Shown here: positions 32,380 through 42,863 of the stretch, one piece after another
Layout: each line of letters opens with the position of its first letter
How positions within the stretch are numbered: position 1 is the stretch's first letter
Source: Oscillospiraceae bacterium
GTDB taxonomy: Bacteria; Bacillota; Clostridia; UMGS1840; HGM11507
Length of the DNA: 64,000 bases
Direction of reading: 5' to 3'
NCBI GenBank assembly: GCA_015068525.1
Contig: SVKJ01000006.1
Span: 30,016-94,015 of the forward strand
The notes under the pieces: model-generated
What the model was told of the DNA's origin: nothing
Database searches by the model: none
The model's input: the letters and a program-made list of their open reading frames with translations, nothing else
Translations under genes and position numbers: made by a program

Positions 32380-35300
32380 ATGCCCTTAACAATTATATCA
32401 GGTGCTAAAAAAACGGGTAAAACCGAATTTGTATTTAATGAACTTAAAAAAAATAAAAATAGTATTTTAATCGTTCCTGAGCAAACTTTGTTTCTTTATG
32501 AGAAAAATGTACTGGAGAAACTTGGCGAGGAGCGTTCTTTTAATATAAAAATATTAAGTTTCAAAAAACTTGCACTTAGTCTTTTAAAAGAAGATGAAAA
32601 TTTCAATCGTGTTAAACTTCTTGATAAGGATACAAAAAGCCTTCTTATAGAGAAAATCCTTTTAAATAACAGAGATTCTCTTTTGTCGTTTAAGAATGCC
32701 CTGAGCAGTTCTTCCCTGTGTGAAAAAATAGGTGCTCAGATTTCGGAATTTAAAAAATATCTTATTGACAAAGATAAGATTTCAAGTCTTTCTGAAGATG
32801 AAAAAATAAATAAAAATCTTAAAGACAAACTCAAGGATTTAAGTTTTATATATAAAGAATACGAAGAAAAAATAAAAGATATTTATATGGATTTTGATAA
32901 TCTTATAAAAACTGCTTCGGATAAAATAATAAACGAAAAACTTTTTTTAAAAGAGAATATATATATCGACTCTTTCACAGGTTTTACAGGCGATGAACTG
33001 TATATGATTAAAGCGTTTTTGCAAAATGAGAGTAATGTATTTATTACGCTTTCAGAGATTAGCGGCAGATGCGAAACCTTTGGAGATTTATCATATACTG
33101 TACATAATACAAAAAAGAAACTTATAAAAGAGGCATCTTCTATAGGCTTAAAATGCGATGAGATAGTGCTTAAAGAAAGTTACATTAAAAATTGCGACAT
33201 AAGATTTTTAGCAGATAATTTTTCACTTTCCCACGATAATAATTATGATAAAACTCCTTCTCATATTATACTTAAAAAAACAAGGAGCATTAATAAAGAA
33301 TGTGACCTTCTTGCGTCATATATAATAAAAACGCTAAAAGAAGATAAAGCGCGTCTAAACGAAATGGCTGTCATTATTCCAGATATGAAAGAATATGGCC
33401 CATATATAAAAGAATCGCTTGAAAAATTCGGGCTTACATTTTATTCAAATGAGAAAAAATCCGTTTATGATATGCCTGTTGCATCACTTCTTAACAATGT
33501 GTTTAACATAGTTTTGTCAGGTAACAGAATGGATGTTATTTTAGGGTATTTAAAATCGGGATACTTTTTTAAAAATTGTCCTGATTTAATATATAAATTC
33601 GAAAGATTTATTTTAAAAACCGGTGTAAGAGCATATCAGCTTATGGGAAAACCATTTTTGGAAATACTTGAAGAAAAGAAATCTTTTAATTTTAAGATTG
33701 ATAATGAAGAAGGTCTTAAAATAGTTTATGATACTGCAATATATCCTATAGTAAAACTTAAAGAAAAGATTGAAAATTCAAAAACCTCTAAAGATTATTC
33801 TCTGGCACTTTATGAATTTTTCACAGATATTTCTATTGATAAAACACTTATAGAATATTCTAAGGAGTATGAAAAAGACGGAGATCTTGTAAAAGGCAAA
33901 CAACTTATTCAGGTTTATAATTATATTTTGGAAAGTCTGGAGAGAACAACACTTATACTTTCCGATTCTTTAGTTTCCTTTCTGGAATATAAAAATATTA
34001 TTATTTCAGGGCTTAAGAATAAGAATATCGCATCTGTTCCCATACTTTATGACAGTATATTTATAACCGAACCGTCCGGATTTTTTAACGATTCATATAA
34101 ATATATTTATGTTTTAGGGGCAAATGAAGGAAAATTGCCGTCATTTGATTTTACTGATGGAATAATAAACGAGGACGAAAGAAAAGTTTTAAAAGATATG
34201 GGGATAGAACTGTCTATGAGCCGTGAACTTAAAATGATGGAATCAAATTTTAAAGTTTACGATATTATAACTTCCCCTGAAGAAAAGTTATATATTTCCT
34301 TTTCAGATTATTCAAAAGGTGCCTCCGAGCAGACACCAAGCGAATTTGCAAACGAAATAAAAGAAATGTTTAAAATAGATGCGAAGTATGAAAAAGCATT
34401 TTATTCTACAAAAAGGAACTTACTTAAAGATACTTTAACATCTTTTTCTAAAAAAACTATGGAGGAAGAAAAGGATAATATAGCATACCTTTGCTATGAT
34501 AAAGAATATTTAAAGATAATTAAAGATACGCTTTTAAAGATAAAAAATCCTGATTTTAAAAATGTAAGTGTAAGTCCTTCGAATATTAAAAAACTTATAG
34601 GGGATACCTTAAGAGTAAGCACAACCAATATGGAAAAATACAATAAGTGTGGTTTTTCTTACTTTATTCAGTATGTTCTTCGCGCTAAAGAAAACGAAGA
34701 ATTTACTATAAACAGTGCTAATTTAGGTTCTGTAATGCATCTTATTTTAGAAAAATTCTCTAAAGTTTTAATGAAGGATAACAAGGATTTTTCCGATGTA
34801 ACGGATAGTTACATAAACGAAAAACTTGACAAAATTATAAACGACTCGATAAAGGAAACTGAAAACGGAGTTTTCGCTTCGGATATAAAAGGCGAGGTAT
34901 ACAGAAGAAGGCTTAAAGCAACAGCATATAAAACGATAATGTTACTTAGAAAACATTTTATTTTGGGAAGTTTTAAAACAGTTGGGTTTGAGGTTGATTT
35001 CGGAAAAGAGGAAAGCGAAAATCAGGGTATTATTTTCGATGCAGGAAACGGCAGAAAAATAATCTTAAACGGTGTTATTGACAGAGTAGATAAATATAAA
35101 AAAGATGACGATGAGTACATAAGAATAGTAGATTATAAATCTTCAGAAAAAACTCTTGATTTTTATGAAGTAGTGCTTGGTCTTAAAATGCAACTTGCCA
35201 TCTATCTTATGACTGCTATCGGTACTGAAAGAATAGATAAAATAAAACCGGGCGGAATGCTCTATTTATCTTTAAAATCTCCTCTTATAAGTATTGCATC

Positions 35301-35706
35301 GCCTACTGATACGGATAAATTTGAGGCGGAAATAAGAAAAAAAATTACTATGAAAGGTTTTTATCTTAATTCGTCTTCTATTGCTGAAGCGATGGATAAA
35401 AACTTAAAAGATAACAAAATATCTGAAATAGTGGATATAGAACTTGACAAAGAAGGAATTCCTAAAAATAAAAACACTTTGAGTATAAAGGAATTTGAAA
35501 CGCTTTTAAAATATGTAAGAGGAAATATTGAGGATAAAGGAAAGAAAATTTTTGATGGTAAATTTCCGATACTGCCAGTAAAAGAAACAAGAAGTACTTC
35601 TTGTGATTATTGCCCGTACAGCAGTATATGTATGTATGACAGTGATAATTTTGAAATGATAAATATTAAAAAATTGTCAAGAGACGAAATATTTGGAGTA
35701 GATTAA
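32380..35706 (+). CDS. addB: ATP-dependent helicase/nuclease subunit B (AddB)
   Basis: Partner of AddA in the heterodimer that processes double-strand breaks for recombination. The N-terminal nucleotide-binding motif is GAKKTGKTE (residues ~5-13). The C-terminal RecB-like nuclease domain shows IRIVDYKSSEKT near residue 920. The iron-sulfur staple is complete: a first Cys in YNKCGFSYF near residue 760, and the CX2CX5C set in CDYCPYSSIC near residue 1070. The length (1108 aa) is close to the family norm of ~1150. GAAGGTAAATAAT precedes the ATG. The stop codon directly abuts the addA start. Confidence 0.95.
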   Translation: MPLTIISGAKKTGKTEFVFNELKKNKNSILIVPEQTLFLYEKNVLEKLGEERSFNIKILSFKKLALSLLKEDENFNRVKLLDKDTKSLLIEKILLNNRDSLLSFKNALSSSSLCEKIGAQISEFKKYLIDKDKISSLSEDEKINKNLKDKLKDLSFIYKEYEEKIKDIYMDFDNLIKTASDKIINEKLFLKENIYIDSFTGFTGDELYMIKAFLQNESNVFITLSEISGRCETFGDLSYTVHNTKKKLIKEASSIGLKCDEIVLKESYIKNCDIRFLADNFSLSHDNNYDKTPSHIILKKTRSINKECDLLASYIIKTLKEDKARLNEMAVIIPDMKEYGPYIKESLEKFGLTFYSNEKKSVYDMPVASLLNNVFNIVLSGNRMDVILGYLKSGYFFKNCPDLIYKFERFILKTGVRAYQLMGKPFLEILEEKKSFNFKIDNEEGLKIVYDTAIYPIVKLKEKIENSKTSKDYSLALYEFFTDISIDKTLIEYSKEYEKDGDLVKGKQLIQVYNYILESLERTTLILSDSLVSFLEYKNIIISGLKNKNIASVPILYDSIFITEPSGFFNDSYKYIYVLGANEGKLPSFDFTDGIINEDERKVLKDMGIELSMSRELKMMESNFKVYDIITSPEEKLYISFSDYSKGASEQTPSEFANEIKEMFKIDAKYEKAFYSTKRNLLKDTLTSFSKKTMEEEKDNIAYLCYDKEYLKIIKDTLLKIKNPDFKNVSVSPSNIKKLIGDTLRVSTTNMEKYNKCGFSYFIQYVLRAKENEEFTINSANLGSVMHLILEKFSKVLMKDNKDFSDVTDSYINEKLDKIINDSIKETENGVFASDIKGEVYRRRLKATAYKTIMLLRKHFILGSFKTVGFEVDFGKEESENQGIIFDAGNGRKIILNGVIDRVDKYKKDDDEYIRIVDYKSSEKTLDFYEVVLGLKMQLAIYLMTAIGTERIDKIKPGGMLYLSLKSPLISIASPTDTDKFEAEIRKKITMKGFYLNSSSIAEAMDKNLKDNKISEIVDIELDKEGIPKNKNTLSIKEFETLLKYVRGNIEDKGKKIFDGKFPILPVKETRSTSCDYCPYSSICMYDSDNFEMINIKKLSRDEIFGVD

Positions 35707-38700
35707 ATGTCAGATATAAAATTCAGTAATGAACAATTAAAAGCAATTGAATTAAGAAATTCTTCCCTGATGGTTTCTGCGGCGGCAGGTTCAGGGAAAA
35801 CTGCTGTGCTTGTTGAACGAATTATAAGAAAAATAACTGAAGACTCTATTGATGTTGATAAAATGCTTATAGTTACTTTTACAAACGCTGCAGCACAGGG
35901 AATGAAAAGAAAAATAAAGGCTGCAATAAAAGAATGCATAAAAAAAGACCCTGAAAATGCAAATTTAAAAAAACAACTTTTACTTGTTGATAAAGCGAAT
36001 ATATCAACAGTTCATTCATTCTGCCTTGATTTAATAAAAAAATATTCGCACATGCTAAGCAAGGAAGTTCCTAAAGATTTTTCCCTTATAAACGAAACGG
36101 AAAAATCTCTTATGATGAATCAGATTTTAACTGAGATTATATCCGACTGTTATGAAAAAAACGAGGAGGATTTTATAAAACTTTTAGATTGTTTCGGGCA
36201 AAATAGCAGCGACAGTAAAATAACTTCATTAATTATTATGATATATAATTTTTTAGTAAGTATTCCCGATTACAGAAAATGGGTTTATAAAAACCTTGAT
36301 TTAATTTCAGGAAAAAGTGATTTTTATAAATCAAATTATGCATATTCCTTAGAAGAATACTTAAAGAATGTTATGAAATCATCTTACGATAAGTATTCTT
36401 ACGCTATTTCCTATATAGAAAACAATCAGGATATGGCAGGATACTATGACCTTTTAAAAGAGGAAAGGCTATACTTTGAAAAAGCACTTAAAATCAGTGG
36501 CTTAAAAGAACTTATTTCCCATATAGGAAAGATTGAGTTTACAAAACTTCCTTCTACTAAAAAGTCAATTTATACTGAACTTTGCCAGGAAGTGCGAAAT
36601 TCTGTAAAAAAAGCAGTAGGAAAAATTAATGAACATTATTCAAATGAAATAATTGAAATAAATTTGAAAAATTCCAAAGAATATGGTATAATAAATAAAT
36701 TGTTTGAAATTGTGCTTTTGTTTGACGAAAAGTTCAAAGAAGAAAAATATCAGTCAGGTTATCTTGACTTTAATGACTTGGAGCATCTGACAATTTCACT
36801 GCTAAGCGTTGATGGAAAATTAAAAGAAGAATTTTGGCACTTAAGGGATAGTTTTGAGGAAATCTTGGTTGACGAATATCAGGATACTAACGATGTTCAG
36901 GAAGCAATTTTTACCCTTTTAAAAAAGGAAAATAACTTGTTTACTGTTGGCGATATCAAGCAGAGTATTTACCGTTTCAGACATGCTAACCCTGATTTAT
37001 TCCTGGAAAGAATGGATGACTATAACCAATGTAAAACGGGGGAAGTTGTTAATCTTAATGCTAATTACAGATGCCATCAGAATATTGTCGATGCAGTTAA
37101 TATGATTTTCTCTTTTATAATGAGTAAGGAACTTTCAGGAATTGATTATAAAAGTGCGAAACTTATTGCAAAAGGTGACTTTTCAGATGTTGACAAATTA
37201 AAAATGTCCTGTGATGTTAAGATTGCCCTTACTGATAAGTCGGACGAAGACGAAGATTTCGAAAAAGAAGCAAAGATAATTGCAGATTCAATAAATAAGT
37301 TAATAGAGGATAAGGATATAAAAATAAAAGGGCGTTCTTTAAAATATTCGGATATTACTATACTTCTTAGAAGTTTTAATGAAAAGTCGTTCGGTCTTTT
37401 AAAAGAACTTACAAAATATAATATCCCTGTTTCCTATGAGGATAAAACCCAGTTTTTTGATACTGCGGAAATAAAAAGTTTTATATCTTTACTTAAAATA
37501 ATTGATAATCCTTATGATGATATTTCCTATATAGCGGCTCTCAGAAATATATTTTTATATTCGGATGATGACCTTTTAAGGCTAAGGCTTTTAAGTAAAA
37601 AAGCGCCTTTTTATGAACTTCATAAAAAATCAGAAGACAAAAAGGATAAAAAAGTTATCTCATATATTGAATTTTTAAGAGATTTTTCCAAAAAATACGA
37701 TTTAAAAACTCTCATTACAAAAATTTATGAAGATACTTTCTATGTTGAATATCAGACGGGGTATATAGGCGGCCATAAAAGAAAGGAAAATTTGGAAAGG
37801 CTTATTGATATAGCATCAACGTTTGAAGAAAATGAATATAAAGGGCTTTATTCTTTTATTAACTATATAGATAAAATCGTATCAGGAAAAACTAAAATTG
37901 CAAACCCTAAAATAGATGACAGTAAGGATACTGTTAAGGTTATGTCTATTCATAGCAGTAAAGGATTAGAGTTTCCTGTTGTCATACTCTCCGGAATGAA
38001 TAAGCAGTTTAATAAACTTGATTTTAATTCGGATATAGTTTTAAGTTCAAAACTGGGGATAGGCTATACTTATGTTGATTACGAGGGGCAGTTTAAATAT
38101 CCGTCCATTTATAAAAATATTATATGCGAAGAAGAATTAAAGGAACTTCTTTTGGAAGAAGAGAGAATATTATATGTTGCCTTAACCCGTGCACAATATA
38201 AACTTATTATGACAGGGTGCGTTAAAAAGCCTTCAAAGGCAGAATGGTTTACTAAGTTTTTAAACGTAGGTGTAATGAATGGCGATACCGTTACATATAC
38301 TGATTTTAAAAGTATGAATTCATATTTTGACATGACTCTTCCTTCACTTTTAAAAGAGAAAAATAAAAATGATGATGGTATATATACAGATGGTGAATGG
38401 TTAAGTTTAAATGACGGGATGATAAAAATTTATGTATATGACGACTTAAGTTTAAAAACCAAAGAGGAAGAATATAATTATTCTATAAAAGATATGAAAA
38501 TATCTAAAGAGCAAAAAGAATTAATGGACGAAAAATATCTTTATACTTATTCATCTTGCTTTAAAAACATTCCCAAGAAAATTTCGGTAACTGAAGCAAG
38601 GAAGATGCTTCAGGATGACGATACAGACTATGACTTTAATCCTGCTGATTCAATCTATGTACCTGATTTTCGTAAAGAGGCATCAATCAGTGCAAGAGAA

Positions 38701-39204
38701 AGAGGTACTTTAATACATTATGTATTTGAAAATATAGATTTGGACCTTCTTAGAAACACTGATAACAAAATGAAGGTAATTTTAGATTTTATATCACAAA
38801 ATAATTATATAAAAGATAAACTTACTCATTATGATTTAAAAAAAGCGGAAGCATTTTTTGATTCCTATATCGGAATTAAAATGTTAAGGGCAAAGACTGT
38901 AGAAAGAGAAAAAGAATTTTTAGTTAAAATTCCTGCAAATGAAATATATAAGGATTTAGGGGATAAATCAACTGATATGATAATTGTGCAGGGAATAATA
39001 GACTGTTTCTTTGTTGATAATAAGGGGGATATTTATCTTGTTGACTATAAGTATTCCAAAGAATCAGATGAAATAATAAAAAAGGAATATGAACCTCAGA
39101 TAAGTCTTTATAAAAAGGCACTGAAAAAATCTTTAAACTTAAATTCCTGTAATATAAAATCATTTATATGGAATGTCGAAAAAGAATCTTTGATAGAATT
39201 TTAG
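35707..39204 (+). CDS. addA: ATP-dependent helicase/nuclease subunit A (AddA)
   Basis: UvrD-like 3'-5' helicase and nuclease subunit of AddAB. Walker A is AAAGSGKTAVLVERI (residues ~19-33) and Walker B is LVDEYQDTNDVQ (near residue 390). Helicase motifs include IKQSIYRFR, NANYRCHQ, KVMSIHSSKGLEFPVV and LYVALTRA. The C-terminal nuclease motif is YLVDYKYSKE (near residue 1120). The length (1165 aa) is slightly short of the ~1230 of Bacillus. Its ATG follows the addB stop without a gap, so the subunits are translationally coupled. Chi recognition residues cannot be judged by eye. Confidence 0.96.
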   Translation: MSDIKFSNEQLKAIELRNSSLMVSAAAGSGKTAVLVERIIRKITEDSIDVDKMLIVTFTNAAAQGMKRKIKAAIKECIKKDPENANLKKQLLLVDKANISTVHSFCLDLIKKYSHMLSKEVPKDFSLINETEKSLMMNQILTEIISDCYEKNEEDFIKLLDCFGQNSSDSKITSLIIMIYNFLVSIPDYRKWVYKNLDLISGKSDFYKSNYAYSLEEYLKNVMKSSYDKYSYAISYIENNQDMAGYYDLLKEERLYFEKALKISGLKELISHIGKIEFTKLPSTKKSIYTELCQEVRNSVKKAVGKINEHYSNEIIEINLKNSKEYGIINKLFEIVLLFDEKFKEEKYQSGYLDFNDLEHLTISLLSVDGKLKEEFWHLRDSFEEILVDEYQDTNDVQEAIFTLLKKENNLFTVGDIKQSIYRFRHANPDLFLERMDDYNQCKTGEVVNLNANYRCHQNIVDAVNMIFSFIMSKELSGIDYKSAKLIAKGDFSDVDKLKMSCDVKIALTDKSDEDEDFEKEAKIIADSINKLIEDKDIKIKGRSLKYSDITILLRSFNEKSFGLLKELTKYNIPVSYEDKTQFFDTAEIKSFISLLKIIDNPYDDISYIAALRNIFLYSDDDLLRLRLLSKKAPFYELHKKSEDKKDKKVISYIEFLRDFSKKYDLKTLITKIYEDTFYVEYQTGYIGGHKRKENLERLIDIASTFEENEYKGLYSFINYIDKIVSGKTKIANPKIDDSKDTVKVMSIHSSKGLEFPVVILSGMNKQFNKLDFNSDIVLSSKLGIGYTYVDYEGQFKYPSIYKNIICEEELKELLLEEERILYVALTRAQYKLIMTGCVKKPSKAEWFTKFLNVGVMNGDTVTYTDFKSMNSYFDMTLPSLLKEKNKNDDGIYTDGEWLSLNDGMIKIYVYDDLSLKTKEEEYNYSIKDMKISKEQKELMDEKYLYTYSSCFKNIPKKISVTEARKMLQDDDTDYDFNPADSIYVPDFRKEASISARERGTLIHYVFENIDLDLLRNTDNKMKVILDFISQNNYIKDKLTHYDLKKAEAFFDSYIGIKMLRAKTVEREKEFLVKIPANEIYKDLGDKSTDMIIVQGIIDCFFVDNKGDIYLVDYKYSKESDEIIKKEYEPQISLYKKALKKSLNLNSCNIKSFIWNVEKESLIEF

Positions 39205-39220
39205 AAAGGAACTTTAAAAA

Positions 39221-39706
39221 ATGGAGAAAAAAACTAAACAGCAAAAATATGGGCGGGTATTTATCTTAGTACTTCTTACTTTGTTTTTTATATCTTTTTC
39301 TGCTTCTGCACTTATTATTATAAATTCCAATAAACTTGTTTTTGTTTCAGATATGGAAGAATATGAGGCAATAACAGAGGGGCTTAAAGATAATGAGGAT
39401 AAAGATCAGAAGATTATTGATTTAACCGAACAGGTTGAAAGATATAAATCAATGTATGAAAGTTTATCCGATGAAAATAAAAGCTTAGTTAAAACCAATC
39501 AGAATCTGACATCAAAAGTTTCAAACTTAGAGAGTCAACTGAAAAATGCTTCTTCTAAACCAAAAGATGAAGAAAAAGAATCAGGTAAAGAAGAGGATAA
39601 TGAAGACGATAAAACAACTGACAAGGAAGAAACAAAAGAAACAAGTAAAAATACTTCGGGGAAAAATAGTTCAACAAAAAATACAAAACCGAAGACCGAC
39701 GAATAA
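39221..39706 (+). CDS. Membrane-anchored coiled-coil protein, unknown
   Basis: A 161-aa protein with a short basic N-terminus and one membrane segment (residues ~13-34, FILVLLTLFFISFSASALII). A coiled coil follows at ~60-105 (EQVERYKSMYESL, NLTSKVSNLESQL). The disordered tail is rich in Lys, Glu, Asp, Thr and Ser. The layout resembles small division- or wall-associated proteins with a single anchor, but no specific family can be named. AGAAAGGAACTTTAAAA precedes the ATG. It sits two bases before apbE. Confidence 0.72.
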   Translation: MEKKTKQQKYGRVFILVLLTLFFISFSASALIIINSNKLVFVSDMEEYEAITEGLKDNEDKDQKIIDLTEQVERYKSMYESLSDENKSLVKTNQNLTSKVSNLESQLKNASSKPKDEEKESGKEEDNEDDKTTDKEETKETSKNTSGKNSSTKNTKPKTDE

Positions 39707-39708
39707 TT

Positions 39709-40716
39709 ATGAAAAAAAGTTTAATTTTTATATTCCTGATCATTATTTTTATTGGAATTTTATGGGGAAATTCTACTAACTTAAGTAAACCTTATGAAAA
39801 AATAGGATATGCCCTTGATACACAAATAAGAATAGTTGTATATGATAAAGGGGCAGACTCTGATATAGTAAACAAGGCTTATAACGAAATACTAAGGCTT
39901 GAAAAAATTCTTTCAAACTTTAACGAAAGTTCCGAAACCTGTATCCTTAATGAAAAAGGAGAACTTACAGTAAGCGATGAACTTAAAAGTGTTATTCTTT
40001 CAGGTATTGAAATAACAAATAAGACTTTTGGAAACTATGATTTAACAATTTATCCGTTATCTGAAATATGGAATTATAAAAATAAAAAAGTTCCGTCTTT
40101 AGATGCGATTAAAGAGGCAAAAAGCCTTATAGGAGCCGAAAATATAAAAATTTCAGGCTGTAAAGTAACTTTACTTAACAATGCTAAAATTGATGTGTCA
40201 TCTCTGGCAAAAGGTTATATAGCAGACTCAGTAATTGATTTACTAAAAAATAACGGAATAAAAAACGCACTGGTTGACGCAGGAGGAAATATAAAAGTTA
40301 TAGGAAGTGCTAATGGGAAAAACAGTTCTTTTAAAATAGGAATAAAAGACCCGAACAAGAAAGAAACTGATTCTATAGGATATATACAACTTAAAGATAA
40401 ATCAATTGTAACATCAGGAATTTATGAAAGAAATTTTACATATGAAGGTAAACTTTATCATCATATTATAAATCCGCATACAGGTTATCCCTCAGATAGC
40501 GATGTTATAAGTGCTTCTGTAATATGTGAAAATTCAATGATTGCAGACGCTTATGCTACAGCGCTTGTTGTTATGGGAGCAGATGAGGGGCTAAAACTTA
40601 TAGAGCAAAACGAAGATTTGGAATGTATAATGGTAAAAAAAGATAATACTGTTATTTTATCAAGCGGAATAAAAGATTTCAATTTAACAGATGACAATTA
40701 TAAAATCGGAGGTTAA
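39709..40716 (+). CDS. apbE: FAD:protein FMN transferase (ApbE)
   Basis: Flavin transferase that attaches FMN covalently to Thr/Ser of target proteins such as RnfG/RnfD or extracellular flavoproteins, acting outside the membrane. A hydrophobic N-terminal anchor (residues 1-20) is present; no lipobox Cys is seen. Family motifs are SSLAKGYIADSVIDLL near residue 165, NALVDAGGNIKVIG near residue 186, the HHIINPHTGYP segment near residue 248, and the Asp/Thr-rich metal site SMIADAYATALVVMG near residue 278. The length (335 aa) is normal. The gene has a two-base gap to its upstream neighbour and its stop overlaps the trxB ribosome binding site. No target flavoprotein gene lies nearby. Confidence 0.93.
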   Translation: MKKSLIFIFLIIIFIGILWGNSTNLSKPYEKIGYALDTQIRIVVYDKGADSDIVNKAYNEILRLEKILSNFNESSETCILNEKGELTVSDELKSVILSGIEITNKTFGNYDLTIYPLSEIWNYKNKKVPSLDAIKEAKSLIGAENIKISGCKVTLLNNAKIDVSSLAKGYIADSVIDLLKNNGIKNALVDAGGNIKVIGSANGKNSSFKIGIKDPNKKETDSIGYIQLKDKSIVTSGIYERNFTYEGKLYHHIINPHTGYPSDSDVISASVICENSMIADAYATALVVMGADEGLKLIEQNEDLECIMVKKDNTVILSSGIKDFNLTDDNYKIGG

Positions 40717-40717
40717 T

Positions 40718-41602
40718 ATGTACGATATTGCAGTAATTGGCGGAGGACCGGCAGGAATGACGGCAGGACTTTATGCCAAAAGAGCAGGTCTTAGCGTGGT
40801 TATACTTGAAAAGAATTTTTTTGGCGGTCAGATTGTTAATTCTCATAAGGTAGATAATTATCCCGGACTTCCGGGAATATCAGGCTATGACCTATCGGAT
40901 AAATTCATAAATCAGTTAAAAGAATTAGAAGTTGAAATGAAAAACAAAAATGTTGTGTCCTGTGATTTAACAGGGGAAATTAAAAAGATAAATTTAAGAA
41001 AAGAAGAAATTCTTGCCCGTTCTGTTATAATTGCAACAGGAGCAAGACCGAGAAAATTAGGAATTTTGGGTGAAGAAGAATATATAGGTCTCGGAGTTTC
41101 TTATTGCGCAACATGTGACGGTGCTTTTTATAAGGACAAGATTGTTGCTGTTAATGGCGGTGGTAATACAGCTCTTGACGATGCACTTTATCTTGCGAAT
41201 TTTTCAAAAAAAGTGTATCTTATTCATAGAAGAGATACATTCAGGGGTGCAAAAACTACCCTTGATAAAATTAAAAAGAATGAAAAAATAGAAATTATAA
41301 CAAATAATGAAATAACCAAAATAAAAGGAAATGAAAAATTAGAAAGCATAGTCTTAAAAGATAACAAAGAACTTCTTATTGATGGACTTTTTATTGCAAT
41401 AGGCAACGAACCTGAAACCGAAATTTTCAAAGGACAGGTTGAACTTACAGAGGGTGGATATATTAAAACTAATAAAAATCTTGAAACTAATCTTAAAATG
41501 GTTTATGGAGCAGGAGATGTAGTCGATAAAAAATTAAGACAGGTTGTTACTGCACAAAACGATGGTGCTATAGCGGTTAATGAGATAATTGAAAGGTTGT
41601 AA
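40718..41602 (+). CDS. trxB: Thioredoxin reductase
   Basis: FAD enzyme that passes electrons from NADPH to thioredoxin. It opens with the FAD motif AVIGGGPAGMTAGLY. The redox pair is Cys130-Ala-Thr-Cys133 in YCATCDGAF. The NAD(P)H motif is NGGGNTALDDALYL, followed by HRRDTFRG; the HRR arginines suit NADPH. The C-terminal FAD contact is YGAGDV. At 294 aa it is slightly shorter than the usual ~305-315. The frame is open from 40691, but GGAGG at 40709-40713 and the family N-terminus put the start at 40718, two bases after the apbE stop. A close flavoprotein relative using ferredoxin is less likely given HRRD. Confidence 0.92.
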   Translation: MYDIAVIGGGPAGMTAGLYAKRAGLSVVILEKNFFGGQIVNSHKVDNYPGLPGISGYDLSDKFINQLKELEVEMKNKNVVSCDLTGEIKKINLRKEEILARSVIIATGARPRKLGILGEEEYIGLGVSYCATCDGAFYKDKIVAVNGGGNTALDDALYLANFSKKVYLIHRRDTFRGAKTTLDKIKKNEKIEIITNNEITKIKGNEKLESIVLKDNKELLIDGLFIAIGNEPETEIFKGQVELTEGGYIKTNKNLETNLKMVYGAGDVVDKKLRQVVTAQNDGAIAVNEIIERL

Positions 41603-41626
41603 AAGAAAATTACGGAGGGGAAAAAT

Positions 41627-42850
41627 ATGGGAAAAAATTTGCTTGTAGGTCAGTCAGGTGGTCCGACTGCTGCTATAAACGCTTCACTTGCAGGTGTTAT
41701 ATCAGAAGGGCTTAAATCAAGTAGTATAGAAAAAGTTTACGGTACAAGATACGGTGTTGAAGGTATTATAAAAGAAAATCTTATAGATTTATCATACTTT
41801 TCGGATGAAGAAAAGATAGAACTTTTAAAGCAGACTCCTTCAGCATATCTTGGCTCATGCAGAAAAAAACTTCCGGAAATAAAAAAAGATGAAAGTATCT
41901 ATGAAAAGATTTACGAAGTATTTAAAAAATATGATATAGGCTATTTCTTTTACATAGGCGGAAACGATTCAATGGATACAGTTAATAAACTTTCAAAGTA
42001 CTTTAGCGAAAAAGACCTTGATGTTAAAATAATCGGTGTTCCTAAAACTATTGATAACGACTTGGCTCTTACCGACCATACTCCCGGTTACGGCTCAGCT
42101 GCCCGTTTTGTAGCAAATACTGTAAAACAGGTTGCCCACGATAACAGGGTTTATGATATGGAGTCCATTACAATTTTGGAGATTATGGGAAGAAATGCAG
42201 GTTGGCTTACTGCCGCTGCAGCACTTGCAAACGATGAAAATCATACATTTTGTGATATTATATGCTTACCTGAGGTAAGTTTTGATATTGATAAATTTGT
42301 TGCAAAAATTGAAGAAATCATTTCAAAAAAGAAACATGTTATTATCGCAATATCTGAGGGAATTAAAAACGAAAAAGGCGAACTCATCTGCGATTCAAGT
42401 GCAAATTTAAGAGAATCGAATGATGGATTTAATCATGCTCAGTTAGGTGGAGCAGGAAAAACTTTAGAGCTTATATTAAAGGACAGGCTTAAATGGAAAA
42501 CAAGATCAATTGAACTTAGTACTCTTCAAAGATGCTTTTCAGTTGCAGGTTCCAAGACTGATATTGACGAATCTTTTAATGTAGGCAAGGAAAGTGTTAA
42601 ATATGCTCTTAAAGGATATACAGGAGTTATGATAGGCTATGTAAGAAAAGATACTGAAGATTACCAGATAGAATATGCACCTTTTGATACTGATAAAGTT
42701 GCAAATTTTGAAAAATCAGTTCCTCTTGATATGATTACCGATGACGGATTTTTTGTTACCGAAAAATTCTATGAATATGCAAGACCATTAATAGACGGAA
42801 CAAGGGATATCACTTATAACGACGGGACTATCAGTACCTTAACAATTTAA
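41627..42850 (+). CDS. pfp: Pyrophosphate-dependent 6-phosphofructokinase
   Basis: Glycolytic enzyme that phosphorylates fructose-6-phosphate, here probably with pyrophosphate. The N-terminal loop is LVGQSGGPTAAINAS. The donor motif is Gly111-Gly-Asn-Asp114-Ser; Asp in place of the Gly of ATP enzymes marks PPi use. The substrate motif is PKTIDNDLALTDHTPG, followed by ILEIMGRNAGWL. The length (407 aa) matches the short PPi-PFK type of anaerobes. GGAGGGGAAAAAT precedes the ATG. Its presence suggests reversible, ATP-sparing glycolysis, typical of anaerobic Clostridia. Confidence 0.92.
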   Translation: MGKNLLVGQSGGPTAAINASLAGVISEGLKSSSIEKVYGTRYGVEGIIKENLIDLSYFSDEEKIELLKQTPSAYLGSCRKKLPEIKKDESIYEKIYEVFKKYDIGYFFYIGGNDSMDTVNKLSKYFSEKDLDVKIIGVPKTIDNDLALTDHTPGYGSAARFVANTVKQVAHDNRVYDMESITILEIMGRNAGWLTAAAALANDENHTFCDIICLPEVSFDIDKFVAKIEEIISKKKHVIIAISEGIKNEKGELICDSSANLRESNDGFNHAQLGGAGKTLELILKDRLKWKTRSIELSTLQRCFSVAGSKTDIDESFNVGKESVKYALKGYTGVMIGYVRKDTEDYQIEYAPFDTDKVANFEKSVPLDMITDDGFFVTEKFYEYARPLIDGTRDITYNDGTISTLTI

Positions 42851-42863
42851 GAAGGATTTTAAA